From an uncultured Eubacteriaceae bacterium (lineage in GTDB: Bacteria; Bacillota; Clostridia; Eubacteriales; Eubacteriaceae), in NCBI GenBank assembly GCA_947625585.1, contig CANQOZ010000064.1:1-6849 (forward strand): a DNA stretch of 6,849 nt. The letters are read 5' to 3'. Made by a program: the position numbers and the translations under genes. Below the pieces are notes generated by a model that worked only from the letters and a program-made list of their open reading frames with translations, was not told the DNA's origin and made no database searches. Below, piece after piece: positions 1-6,299 of this stretch. Numbering within the stretch: position 1 is the first letter of the stretch; the number at the start of each line of letters is the position of its first letter.

Positions 1-406
1 TAGCTAAAGCTGTTGCTCTACTTTTAATATCTTCTAAGCTTGAATCTAAAGATGCTTGTTCTTCAGGAGTAATATAGCCCTTTTGTACTGAACGTAGAAC
101 TGATGTTTTTACCATTTCAGTATCAGAAGCTATTTCATCACAAAGTTTCTTTAATCCTGCAGCTGCAGCACCACTAGCGTTTGGTTCATCGTTCTGGATT
201 ACTTTTAATTCACTTTCAAAATTATCAACTGAGTTTTGATATGTATGGACATCAATATCACTCATTTCCTCTTGTTCTGTTTCTTCAGTTGCATCAGGAT
301 TATTTAATTCTTCATCTTCTTGTTGCGATCCTGTACAACCAGTGAAAGCAAAGAGGCATAAAACTAAACTTATTATTACTAACCAGGTTAATCTTTTATT
401 AACCAT
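1..406 (-). CDS. Putative lipoprotein, N-terminal 135 codons (truncated by window edge)
   Basis: The reading frame opens at ATG 404-406 and stays open to the window edge, so the C-terminus is not visible. A ribosome binding site AAGGTG (413-418) sits 6 nt upstream. The protein begins MVNKRL, followed by a hydrophobic stretch (about residues 8-22) and then a lipobox ending F-T-G-C with Cys24, so it is probably lipid-anchored on the outer face of the membrane. After the cysteine comes a low-complexity acidic linker rich in E, D, Q and N (about residues 27-55), then a helical, charged region. I do not recognise the family and assign no function. It lies 77 nt beyond the last gene of the sugar operon, past a terminator, so it is probably a separate transcription unit. 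No clear promoter is visible in the short gap. Confidence 0.75.
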   Translation of the reverse strand, partial: MVNKRLTWLVIISLVLCLFAFTGCTGSQQEDEELNNPDATEETEQEEMSDIDVHTYQNSVDNFESELKVIQNDEPNASGAAAAGLKKLCDEIASDTEMVKTSVLRSVQKGYITPEEQASLDSSLEDIKSRATALA

Positions 407-426
407 AAAATTCACCTTATTTATTC

Positions 427-474
427 AAAAAAATTGGCAAGATCTTCAATTTTAGAACCAAATGACCTTGCCAA
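427..474 (-). terminator. Rho-independent terminator of the operon
   Basis: Read on the minus strand, TTGGCAAG (467-474) pairs perfectly with CTTGCCAA (434-441). Two further pairs inside the stem lie beyond one mismatch (443-444 with 464-465), and the loop is 19 nt. The hairpin is followed directly by seven T residues (433 down to 427). It begins 8 nt after the stop codon of the RpiB-family gene, as expected for the end of the operon, and it separates that operon from the lipoprotein gene. Confidence 0.85.
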
Positions 475-482
475 CTTTAGTA

Positions 483-923
483 TTAACTTAAAATACTATT
501 TACCTTGTTTATTCGTCTTTTATGTTTTTCTTCATTTGAAAAATCAGTTGTCAGGTAAGTATTTACAATCATCTTAGCAAGATCTGGACCTAGCACACGT
601 GCTCCAAGAGCCATACAGTTGGCATTATTATGTTCTTTACTCATCTTAGCTGAATAGCAGTCATTTAATAAAGCACAACGTATTCCCTGATATTTGTTAG
701 CGGCTAAGCTCATTCCAATTCCAGTTCCGCAGATCAAAATTCCAAGGTCAGCTTCCTTGCTTAAGATTAAATCGCAAACCTTCTTGGCATAGTCCGGGTA
801 GTCGCAGGAATCAGTGCTGTTTGTACCACAATCGATGTATTCAAAGCCACAAGCTTCGACTTCTTCTATAACTGAGTCTTTAAGTAAGAGACCACCATGG
901 TCACAGCCTATTGCAACTTTCAT
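483..923 (-). CDS. rpiB: RpiB/LacAB-family sugar-phosphate isomerase (ribose-5-phosphate isomerase B type)
   Basis: The 146-aa protein has normal length for the family and acts in the cytoplasm. Members interconvert aldose and ketose phosphates, typically ribose-5-P and ribulose-5-P. Visible landmarks are the N-terminal strand with CDHGG (residues 7-11, replacing the more usual SDHAG), the phosphate-binding and catalytic loop CGTGIGMS starting at Cys65, the HNNAN motif at His98, and a basic C-terminal segment (HKRRINK). ATG 921-923 overlaps the upstream transketolase stop by 4 bp (ATGA), and a ribosome binding site AAAGGAA (932-938) supports the start. Next to a split transketolase and two pentose-phosphate epimerases, a role in feeding pentose phosphates into the transketolase reaction is the natural inference. 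A LacAB-like activity on another phosphosugar cannot be excluded. It is the last gene before the terminator. Confidence 0.9.
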   Translation of the reverse strand: MKVAIGCDHGGLLLKDSVIEEVEACGFEYIDCGTNSTDSCDYPDYAKKVCDLILSKEADLGILICGTGIGMSLAANKYQGIRCALLNDCYSAKMSKEHNNANCMALGARVLGPDLAKMIVNTYLTTDFSNEEKHKRRINKVNSILS

Positions 924-1855
924 GAAACAAATTCCTTTACTTGTTCATAAATACCGTCTGCATCCAAACCGAATTCTTCTAGAAGTTCCGGTGCTGGACC
1001 TGATTTTCCAAATTGGTCATTAATTCCAATTCTTTTAACAGGAACTGGATTCTGTTCTGTTATAACTTCAGCAACAGCTCCACCTAGACCACCAATACAG
1101 TTATGTTCTTCAACGGTGACAACTTTACCGGTCTTTTTAGCTGATTCAACAATCAATTCATCGTCGATTGGTTTGATTGTAGGCATATTGATAACTTCAG
1201 CATCAATTCCATCCGCTTTTAGCTTTTCAGCAGCTTCAAGTGTTGCCCCAACAGGAAGTCCGGAAGCAATGATTGTTATATCATTACCTTCTTTTAGAAC
1301 TTGTCCCTTACCAATTTCGAATGTATACGTTTCTTCATCATTAATAACTGGAACTGGTAGACGGCCAAAACGCATGTAAACTGGGCCTTCATAATCAGCC
1401 ACTGCTTTAACGGCAGCTCTAGCTTCAACGTCATCTGCTGGATTGATAACTACCATACCAGGTATTAATCTCATCAATCCAAAGTCTTCTAGACATTGAT
1501 GAGAGGCTCCGTCTTCACCAACGGAGATTCCACCATGGGTTGCTGCAATTTTTACATTTAAGTGTGGGTAGCCGATCATATTTCTGATCTGTTCAAAGGC
1601 TCTTCCTGCAGCAAACATGGCAAATGTAGAGACAAATGGCACTTTACCGGCAGCAGCTAAACCTGCAGCTGTTCCTAGAAGATTCTGTTCTGCAATTCCA
1701 ACATCGATAAAGCGTTCCGGGTGAGCAGCTTTGAACTTACCACTCTGGGTTGCTGCTGCCAGGTCTGCATCTAAGACGACGATATTCTCGTTTTCATTAC
1801 CTAATTCGGTTACGGCATTGCCGTAGCTTTCCCTGGTTGCTATGTTCTTGCTCAT
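920..1855 (-). CDS. Transketolase, C-terminal subunit (Pyr and C-terminal domains)
   Basis: This 311-aa protein is the C-terminal half of a split transketolase and would pair with the product of the preceding gene. The pyrimidine-binding domain (about residues 5-170) carries the motif VGIAEQN with the conserved catalytic-type glutamate Glu56, and the loop HGGISVGEDGASHQ (107-120) with His107 and His119 typical of the transketolase/DXS family. The remaining part (about 185-310) is the transketolase C-terminal domain, with VEEHNCIGGLGGAV (248-261). The start ATG 1853-1855 overlaps the upstream stop as ATGA, with a GGGGAAG ribosome binding site just upstream. Overlapping genes with a TPP-binding partner suggest equimolar production of a heteromeric enzyme moving two-carbon units between phosphosugars, using the D-xylulose-5-P made by UlaF. 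A DXS-like or other TPP enzyme is less likely given the small split architecture. Confidence 0.92.
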   Translation of the reverse strand: MSKNIATRESYGNAVTELGNENENIVVLDADLAAATQSGKFKAAHPERFIDVGIAEQNLLGTAAGLAAAGKVPFVSTFAMFAAGRAFEQIRNMIGYPHLNVKIAATHGGISVGEDGASHQCLEDFGLMRLIPGMVVINPADDVEARAAVKAVADYEGPVYMRFGRLPVPVINDEETYTFEIGKGQVLKEGNDITIIASGLPVGATLEAAEKLKADGIDAEVINMPTIKPIDDELIVESAKKTGKVVTVEEHNCIGGLGGAVAEVITEQNPVPVKRIGINDQFGKSGPAPELLEEFGLDADGIYEQVKEFVS

Positions 1856-2682
1856 AGTGCTTCCCCTTCTTCTTCTAGTTCTGCCATTGCAATTTTATAT
1901 TGTTCTTCGTTAGGAGCTTTACCATGCCATCCAGCATCGTCTTCCATAAAGGAGACACCTTTACCCTTGGTTGTCTTTAAGATAATAGCTGTTGGACCTT
2001 CTTTATAAGCTAACGCATCATCTAATGCCTTGCTGATAGCTTCAACATCATTTCCTTCATCAACTACGATTACGTTAAAGTTGAAAGCTTCAAACTTCTT
2101 GTCGAGTGGATTCGGAGAGTTGACTTCATCAAGCGTTCCGTCTATCTGTAAATTATTGTTATCTACAATTAAGGTTAGGTTATCGAGTTTATGGTTTCCA
2201 GCTAACATTGCTGCTTCCCAGACTTGGCCTTCTTCTGTTTCACCATCACCTAAAAGAGTGTAGACGTGGTAGTCTTTGTCATCGATCTTTCCAGCAAGTG
2301 CCATACCAACCGCTGCTGAAACACCCTGTCCTAGTGAACCTGTTGACATATCAACACCTGGAGTGTGTTTCATGTCTGGATGCCCTTGTAAGTAGGAATC
2401 CGGTTTTCTAAGTGTTACGAGATCTTCTTTTGGAAAATATCCCTTTTCAGCAAGGGTAGCATATAGGACAGGAGCAGCATGTCCTTTAGATAGGACAAAT
2501 CGATCTCTGTCAGGATCGTCTGGATTTTCCGGATTGACGTTCATTTTGTCAAAGTAGAGAACAGTCATTAAGTCTGCAGCAGATAGTGATCCACCTGGAT
2601 GGCCACTTTTTGCATTATAAACTTCTTCAATAATTGATTTGCGAATCGAGTTCGCTGTTTTCTTTAATTCGTTTGTATTCAT
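1852..2682 (-). CDS. Transketolase, N-terminal subunit (TPP pyrophosphate-binding domain)
   Basis: The 276-aa protein is the N-terminal, diphosphate-binding half of a split transketolase. The signature TPP/Mg motif is clear: GDGETEEGQ at 145-153, ending about 30 residues later in DNNN (174-177). Family histidines are in SGHPGG (26-31), KGHAAP (66-71) and QGHPD (99-103). The C-terminal segment TTKGKGVSFMEDDAGWHGK (237-255) matches the end of this domain. It ends with ATGA shared with the C-terminal subunit and starts (2680-2682) with ATGA shared with the ulaF stop, so translation is probably coupled along the chain. The ribosome binding site is weak (GGA). The pair is probably a cytoplasmic enzyme dedicated to the induced pathway, distinct from a full-length housekeeping transketolase that may exist elsewhere. 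That last point is inference. Confidence 0.92.
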   Translation of the reverse strand: MNTNELKKTANSIRKSIIEEVYNAKSGHPGGSLSAADLMTVLYFDKMNVNPENPDDPDRDRFVLSKGHAAPVLYATLAEKGYFPKEDLVTLRKPDSYLQGHPDMKHTPGVDMSTGSLGQGVSAAVGMALAGKIDDKDYHVYTLLGDGETEEGQVWEAAMLAGNHKLDNLTLIVDNNNLQIDGTLDEVNSPNPLDKKFEAFNFNVIVVDEGNDVEAISKALDDALAYKEGPTAIILKTTKGKGVSFMEDDAGWHGKAPNEEQYKIAMAELEEEGEAL

Positions 2683-3374
2683 TTTTGTCCATAATAAGCA
2701 TTTTCGCCGTGTTTTCTCAAAAAATGCTTATCCTTTATATTATCAGGAGCTGGTTTAACATCCGGATTTAGTTGTTCTGTCATAGAAGCCATTTTAGCTA
2801 CTTCTTCTAAAACGACAGCATTATGGACAGCTTCATCAGCATCTTTGCCCCAAGTAAATGGACCATGATTCGTACAAAGTACAGCTGGAACATATTCTGG
2901 ATTAATATCACGTTCTTTAAACGTTTCTTCAATTACTAATCCAGTATTCTTTTCATATTCCCCACCGATTTCTTCATCAGTGAGTGAACGAGCACATGGA
3001 ACAGGACCATAAATATAGTCTGCATGGGTAGTTCCGTAAAGAGGAATATCTCTTCCAGCCTGAGCCCAAGATGTTGCTGCTGGAGAATGGGTATGGACGA
3101 TACCACCAATTGTTGGAAATGCTTTATATAGTTCAGCATGTGTTGGTGTATCTGAAGAAGGATTGTATTCACCTTCGACAACGTTTCCATCTAAGTCAAC
3201 AACAACCATGTCTTCTGGTTTTAACTTATCATAGTCAACACCACTTGGCTTGATGACGAAGTAGCCTTTGTCACGGTCAATACCGCTAACATTGCCCCAT
3301 GTGAAAGTAACTAAATCACGTTTTGGGAGCTCCATGTTTGCAAGGTAAACCTTTTCTTTTAGTTCTTCTAACAT
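2679..3374 (-). CDS. ulaF: L-ribulose-5-phosphate 4-epimerase (UlaF/AraD family)
   Basis: The product (231 aa, the usual family length) converts L-ribulose-5-P to D-xylulose-5-P by a retro-aldol mechanism in the cytoplasm. The class II aldolase/AraD fold is evident from WGNVSG (26-31), KPSGV (42-46), SSDTPTHAELY (73-83), the metal pair HTH (His94 and His96), THADY with Asp119, CTNHGPF with the third metal histidine His170, and YYG near the C-terminus with Tyr228. These correspond, one residue shifted, to the zinc ligands and catalytic Asp/Tyr known from E. coli AraD (from memory). Adjacency to ulaE favours UlaF over AraD as the name, because no araA or araB genes are present. It starts 8 nt after the propeller gene with only a short AGG-type ribosome binding site, and it overlaps the transketolase gene by 4 bp. 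Confidence 0.93.
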   Translation of the reverse strand: MLEELKEKVYLANMELPKRDLVTFTWGNVSGIDRDKGYFVIKPSGVDYDKLKPEDMVVVDLDGNVVEGEYNPSSDTPTHAELYKAFPTIGGIVHTHSPAATSWAQAGRDIPLYGTTHADYIYGPVPCARSLTDEEIGGEYEKNTGLVIEETFKERDINPEYVPAVLCTNHGPFTWGKDADEAVHNAVVLEEVAKMASMTEQLNPDVKPAPDNIKDKHFLRKHGENAYYGQK

Positions 3375-3382
3375 ATTTTAAC

Positions 3383-4432
3383 CTATTCTGTTAATGTATA
3401 CATGGCAATTTCATCGGTTTCACGATTTGTTGCAACTAACTTGTCTACACCGTCATCATTGAAGTAAAATACATTAGCTGGGCCACGACCTTCGTCGATG
3501 ACTTCGTATTCATATTCTTCTGAATCAGGGTTATAGCGAATGGCATACAAGTTTTGGTTTCCGCCACGATGTCCAATGACAAAAGTTGGTACTCCACCTA
3601 TTTCATAACCACCTATGGCATGGAGGAATGGTGTTTTTTCTGGAAATTCGTAAACTTTTTTATATTCACCATCAACCTGGTCAAAGATGGAAATTTGGTC
3701 TCCGTGGAAACTTTCAATAGTGCAGAGTTCTTTAACTCCGTCTCCATTTAAGTCGATTAGAACGGCATCACTTGTTGGTTCTTCAATAAGTGTGTTGATA
3801 GTCCATTCGGAATTTTCGTCTTCCGGTGGAATAAATTGGAAAACACCGTCTTCGCTTGAAATGAGAGCGGTTGGAACACCGTCTTCAACAATACGGTAGT
3901 AACCGTGATTTTTAAGGAGGTTATCTTTGAGAACTTCCAGCTCTAGCTGGTTATCCTGGTTAAATTGAGAAAGGTCATCAGGAAGTTTGGCCCAGTAAAC
4001 CTTACCAGGACTGCTCCAGTCATCCCTATGTTCATGGCCGGATTTCAAGGTACAAGCTATTAAGTAGTTTTGGCCATTACGTTCGAGAATGTCGAAGCGG
4101 TGTACGTGTGGAAGGTCAACTAAAGTCTGTATATCCCAATGACCATCTTCGTTAGGAGTGACTGTGACGATTTTTGCTTCTTTAGAATCGTTTGGAGAAT
4201 AAAATTTATAAGTGGATAAAAATTGTCCATCTGATTCTGGAACTTGGACCATTGTCATAACTCCACCTGGTCCATCCCAGATCTTATCAAGGTATTCCCC
4301 ATCGCTTGAAAACAGGTAACATGGATCCTGCTTTTCTGCAGCTACCAGGATGTCATAGTCTCCATCATAATTTAATGGAGCTATTGAGTAACATTTATTT
4401 AAATTCTTTAAAACTTTCTTTTCGACGTTCAT
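3383..4432 (-). CDS. Uncharacterised cytoplasmic FG-GAP/VCBS-like beta-propeller protein
   Basis: The 349-aa protein has no signal peptide or membrane segment, so it is predicted to be cytoplasmic, which is unusual for FG-GAP-like proteins. The sequence is a run of short beta-strand units resembling propeller blades. One clear calcium-type loop is DLNGDGVKEL (227-236), with weaker ones at NYDGDYDILV (21-30) and NDDGVDKLVA (325-334). Histidines cluster in motifs: HVHRFD (His109, His111), GHEHRDDW (His133, His135), NHGYYR (His176), FHGDQ (His243), HAIGG (His271) and GHRGG (His288). These could line a metal or phosphosugar site at the propeller axis, which is inference. The gene sits 3 nt after ulaE and 8 nt before ulaF, so it belongs to the operon. 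The start lacks a clear Shine-Dalgarno sequence, and translation probably depends on coupling to ulaE. The real function is unknown to me; a sugar lactonase, epimerase or lyase is possible. Confidence 0.88.
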   Translation of the reverse strand: MNVEKKVLKNLNKCYSIAPLNYDGDYDILVAAEKQDPCYLFSSDGEYLDKIWDGPGGVMTMVQVPESDGQFLSTYKFYSPNDSKEAKIVTVTPNEDGHWDIQTLVDLPHVHRFDILERNGQNYLIACTLKSGHEHRDDWSSPGKVYWAKLPDDLSQFNQDNQLELEVLKDNLLKNHGYYRIVEDGVPTALISSEDGVFQFIPPEDENSEWTINTLIEEPTSDAVLIDLNGDGVKELCTIESFHGDQISIFDQVDGEYKKVYEFPEKTPFLHAIGGYEIGGVPTFVIGHRGGNQNLYAIRYNPDSEEYEYEVIDEGRGPANVFYFNDDGVDKLVATNRETDEIAMYTLTE

Positions 4433-4435
4433 TCT

Positions 4436-5290
4436 TTATAAAGTATTGTCTTGCGCCTTATCAAGTAAGTCGCCCATTAATTTACGGGTGTCGTTTAATT
4501 CCTGTTGCCATTGTGGGTTTCCAACGTACCAGAACTCTGTTACATAACGTCGAATTCCTAATTCCCAAGCTTTTTTAATGAGTTTTTCAAATTCAACATG
4601 TCCTGTGCCGTATGGAATTTCCCTAAATTTTCCAGGAACGGTTTCTTTCAAGTGGAAACCTACGAGATGCCCTTTACCACTTTCCATGTCTTCACAAACA
4701 TCTGTACCGTATTCAACAGCAGCATTTGTGATATTTCCAGAATCTGGATAGACACTTAAAAACGGTAGGTCTACCTGGTTGACGTATTTCATTGCTTTAG
4801 CAACTGTATTCATAAATGGGGTTTCCATGGTTTCAAAACCTAGCATCATTCCAGCTTTAGCTGCTAGAAGTGTTGAATAAAGAAGGTTCTTTTCAAACCT
4901 CTTTACTGTTTCAGGAGTTGATTCTTCATAATAAACGTCATAACCAGCTAGCATAATTATTCGAATTCCCAAGTCAGAAGCCAGTTGGATGGATTTTTCC
5001 ATAATTTCCAAACTTCTTTTTTCAATTTCAGGGTCATTACTCCCTAGAGGATATTTTCTATGACCACTCAAACACATGCTTCCGAAAGGAATATCGTATT
5101 TTTTAGTTAAGGCAATGAGCTCCTGGCGCTTTTCAGGACTCCAATCCAAGCGGTTAAGCTTTTCATCAGTTTCGTCAATGCTGATTTCCATGAAGTCATA
5201 ACCGGCTTCTTTGGCAGCTTTGAATTTTTCTTCCCAGCTTAATTCGTTTGGAATTGCTTTTTCATAAATTCCTAAGTTGTATTGTTTCAT
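4436..5290 (-). CDS. ulaE: L-ribulose-5-phosphate 3-epimerase / L-xylulose-5-phosphate 3-epimerase UlaE
   Basis: The product (284 aa) matches UlaE/SgaU closely in length and layout. It is a TIM-barrel, xylose-isomerase-like epimerase converting L-xylulose-5-P to L-ribulose-5-P in the cytoplasm. Characteristic segments are LGIYEKA (6-12), ISIDETDEKLNRLDW (36-50), MCLSGHRKYPLGS (72-84), LAGYDVYYEES (114-124) and SVYPDSGN (179-186). Probable metal ligands are Glu153 (GFETMETP), Asp183 (YPDSGN), His208 (KGHLVGFH) and Glu252 (TEFW), by analogy with E. coli UlaE. The N-terminus aligns with the family, so ATG 5288-5290 is kept although no good Shine-Dalgarno sequence precedes it. The nearest purine stretch is GATAAG, part of a palindrome that spans the repressor stop. 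It follows deoR by 19 nt and precedes the propeller gene by 3 nt. Confidence 0.94.
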   Translation of the reverse strand: MKQYNLGIYEKAIPNELSWEEKFKAAKEAGYDFMEISIDETDEKLNRLDWSPEKRQELIALTKKYDIPFGSMCLSGHRKYPLGSNDPEIEKRSLEIMEKSIQLASDLGIRIIMLAGYDVYYEESTPETVKRFEKNLLYSTLLAAKAGMMLGFETMETPFMNTVAKAMKYVNQVDLPFLSVYPDSGNITNAAVEYGTDVCEDMESGKGHLVGFHLKETVPGKFREIPYGTGHVEFEKLIKKAWELGIRRYVTEFWYVGNPQWQQELNDTRKLMGDLLDKAQDNTL

Positions 5291-5302
5291 TGGATTAAAA
5301 GA

Positions 5303-5318
5303 CTTATCTCTAGATAAT
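5303..5318. promoter_or_regulatory. Palindrome copy 3 at deoR stop / ulaE leader
   Basis: The sequence CTTATC-TCTA-GATAAT is the same interrupted palindrome found upstream of deoR, here in inverted orientation and with one arm-end change, so the 14-bp core TTATC-TCTA-GATAA is intact. It overlaps the repressor stop codon (5310-5312) and ends 12 nt before the ulaE start, where a Shine-Dalgarno sequence would be expected. It may be a DNA operator for the DeoR protein or an RNA hairpin tuning ulaE translation. No functional data support either role. Confidence 0.45.
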
Positions 5319-6089
5319 ATTTTTGCGCTTAACCTGTACTATGTTTATTCCAGTATCATTAAGCTTTTTTAATTCCTTCGCATCAGCACGTTCATCCGTA
5401 ATCAGATTCGTGATTAAATCGGTAGTAGAAGTTTTGAAACTACTGTTATAACCAATTTTGGTATGATCAGCTAAGATGTAATTTTCCTTGCTTGCCTGTT
5501 TTAACATTAGTTCATTTAGCTTAACTTCGTTGGCATTTTCCGTAGTAACCCCTCCATCATTGGAGATACCACTACAACCAAGGAATGCCTTCTTAGCATT
5601 CACATTCATAATGTTTCGTTCTGCAAATTCTCCTACTAGTGCCTCTTTAGGAATACGGATCTCGCCACCAGTTAATAAAACGTTGATATTTGAAGGAATG
5701 TTTTGGCTTAAAATCTTACCGTTATTTGTAATGACAGTTACATTTTTACTTTCGATAAAGTTAATCATTCCTAATGCTGTTTCACTGGTATTGATAAAAA
5801 TGATATCCCCATCTTCAACAAGACTAGCAGCATATTTAGCTATTAAGTCCCGATAGATTTGAACATTGTTGGAGTCAGTTATCTGATTAGCATAATCGGT
5901 TGGTTTAGCACCCCCATAGTACCGGACTACCATATTGTTGTCTTCAAGATACTGTAAGTCGCGCCTAATGGTAATCGGGGAAACCTCAAACTTAACTGCC
6001 AACTCTTCTACATTCGTATTTGAGTCCTGGAGTAACGTTTTTAAAATACCTTTTCGTCGTTTATCAACGATGGCTCGATCTCGTTTCAT
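5310..6089 (-). CDS. DeoR-family transcriptional regulator (probable operon repressor)
   Basis: This 259-aa protein has the standard DeoR layout and length. The N-terminal winged helix-turn-helix (about residues 13-62) includes VEELAVKFEVSPITIRRDL and the wing RYYGGAK. The C-terminal sugar-phosphate-sensing domain (about 75-240) has INTSETALGMI (99-109), TNNGKI (121-126), LLTGGEIR (138-145), GCSGISNDGGVTT (171-183) and ADHTKIG (207-213). Family members repress sugar operons and release DNA on binding a phosphorylated intermediate. The gene follows the PTS IIB gene and precedes ulaE, so it probably controls this operon and itself, in the manner of UlaR. The start ATG 6087-6089 has an AAGGAG ribosome binding site (6096-6101) at 6-nt spacing. 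Its upstream region is rearranged (duplication plus inserted element), so its expression may differ from relatives lacking the insertion. Confidence 0.93.
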   Translation of the reverse strand: MKRDRAIVDKRRKGILKTLLQDSNTNVEELAVKFEVSPITIRRDLQYLEDNNMVVRYYGGAKPTDYANQITDSNNVQIYRDLIAKYAASLVEDGDIIFINTSETALGMINFIESKNVTVITNNGKILSQNIPSNINVLLTGGEIRIPKEALVGEFAERNIMNVNAKKAFLGCSGISNDGGVTTENANEVKLNELMLKQASKENYILADHTKIGYNSSFKTSTTDLITNLITDERADAKELKKLNDTGINIVQVKRKNII

Positions 6090-6095
6090 TAAATT

Positions 6096-6114
6096 CTCCT
6101 TATCTAGAGATAAG
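6096..6114 (-). promoter_or_regulatory. deoR ribosome binding site overlapped by palindrome copy 1
   Basis: The interrupted palindrome CTTATC-TAGA-GATAAG (6099-6114, 6-bp perfect arms) shares bases with the AAGGAG ribosome binding site (6096-6101) of the repressor gene. In DNA it could be an operator for autoregulation. In mRNA the same arms could form a small hairpin that partly hides the Shine-Dalgarno sequence. The arm sequence and position are seen directly; both roles are inference. Confidence 0.5.
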
Positions 6115-6135
6115 TTTAATTATGAGTTTGATTAC

Positions 6136-6144
6136 TTAGATGAT
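6136..6144. repeat. 9-bp target-site duplication, left copy (TTAGATGAT)
   Basis: TTAGATGAT here is repeated exactly at 6426-6434, on either side of the 281-bp element. The flanking bases differ (C at 6135, G at 6425), so the repeat is exactly 9 bp. The intact unit at 6508-6516 carries the same nine bases once and continues without the insert, showing what the empty site looked like. Confidence 0.85.
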
Positions 6145-6197
6145 CAAAAATTGAAGTTCACGTTCATCTTGTTTCTAATAGCGAATTATGAATTAAA

Positions 6198-6226
6198 TTT
6201 TTACTAAAGTAGAGTTTCCCTGTCAG
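6198..6226 (-). promoter_or_regulatory. Possible promoter inside the inserted element, facing deoR
   Basis: On the minus strand, CTGACA (6221-6226) lies exactly 17 nt from TAAAAA (6198-6203), a fair match to sigma-A -35 and -10 boxes pointing toward the repressor gene. The region is AT-rich, so chance matches are common. There is no extended -10, and the -10 match is weak. Confidence 0.25.
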
Positions 6227-6256
6227 TAGTCTTCGTTATTGTTATCGAATGATTTT

Positions 6257-6299
6257 AAAAACTCTGAACGCTATTGTCATAGTTTCTTTTAATCCAGAG
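6257..6299 (-). terminator. Weak terminator-like hairpin inside the inserted element
   Basis: On the minus strand, CTCTG (6295-6299) pairs with CAGAG (6262-6266), enclosing a smaller CTAT/ATAG stem (6271-6282), and is followed by five T residues (6261 down to 6257). The outer stem is only 5 bp with unpaired bases inside. A competing 6-bp stem (CTATTG 6271-6276 with CAATAG 6300-6305) is possible. If active, it would reduce read-through from the PTS gene into deoR. Confidence 0.25.

Larger units (their letters stand above)
6084..6144. repeat. Direct repeat, copy 1 (61 bp), repressor-proximal
   Basis: These 61 bp are identical to 6456-6516. They include the first two repressor codons (ATG AAA), its ribosome binding site, the palindrome and the intergenic sequence running towards the IIB gene. 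Together with 6435-6457 they make up one copy of an 82-bp tandem duplication (84 bp of identity, a 2-bp overlap at the junction). This copy is interrupted at 6145 by an inserted element. Confidence 0.95.

Noticed and set aside
407..433. Promoter for the lipoprotein gene
   Set aside because: Several AT-rich -10-like strings exist, but none pairs with a -35 at 16-18 nt. The space after the terminator is very short, so no promoter is called.
1116..1379. Plus-strand open frame of 87 codons
   Set aside because: It lies wholly inside the transketolase C-terminal gene on the other strand, has no ribosome binding site or recognisable domain, and is a shadow of that gene.
2936..3190. Minus-strand open frame of 84 codons
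   Set aside because: It is an out-of-frame shadow within the ulaF gene, whose own frame carries all AraD-family motifs.
4434..4443. Perfect 10-bp palindrome CTTTATAAAG at the ulaE stop/propeller start
   Set aside because: It is short and AT-rich with no second copy seen, so chance is a sufficient explanation.
5488..5856. Plus-strand open frame of 122 codons with hydrophobic stretches
   Set aside because: It is antisense to the well-supported DeoR gene. Its hydrophobic composition is what the complement of such coding DNA yields, and no initiation signals support it.
5935..6207. Plus-strand open frame of 90 codons running from the repressor gene into the inserted element
   Set aside because: It crosses the duplication and enters the element by chance, has no ribosome binding site, and is antisense to the repressor start.
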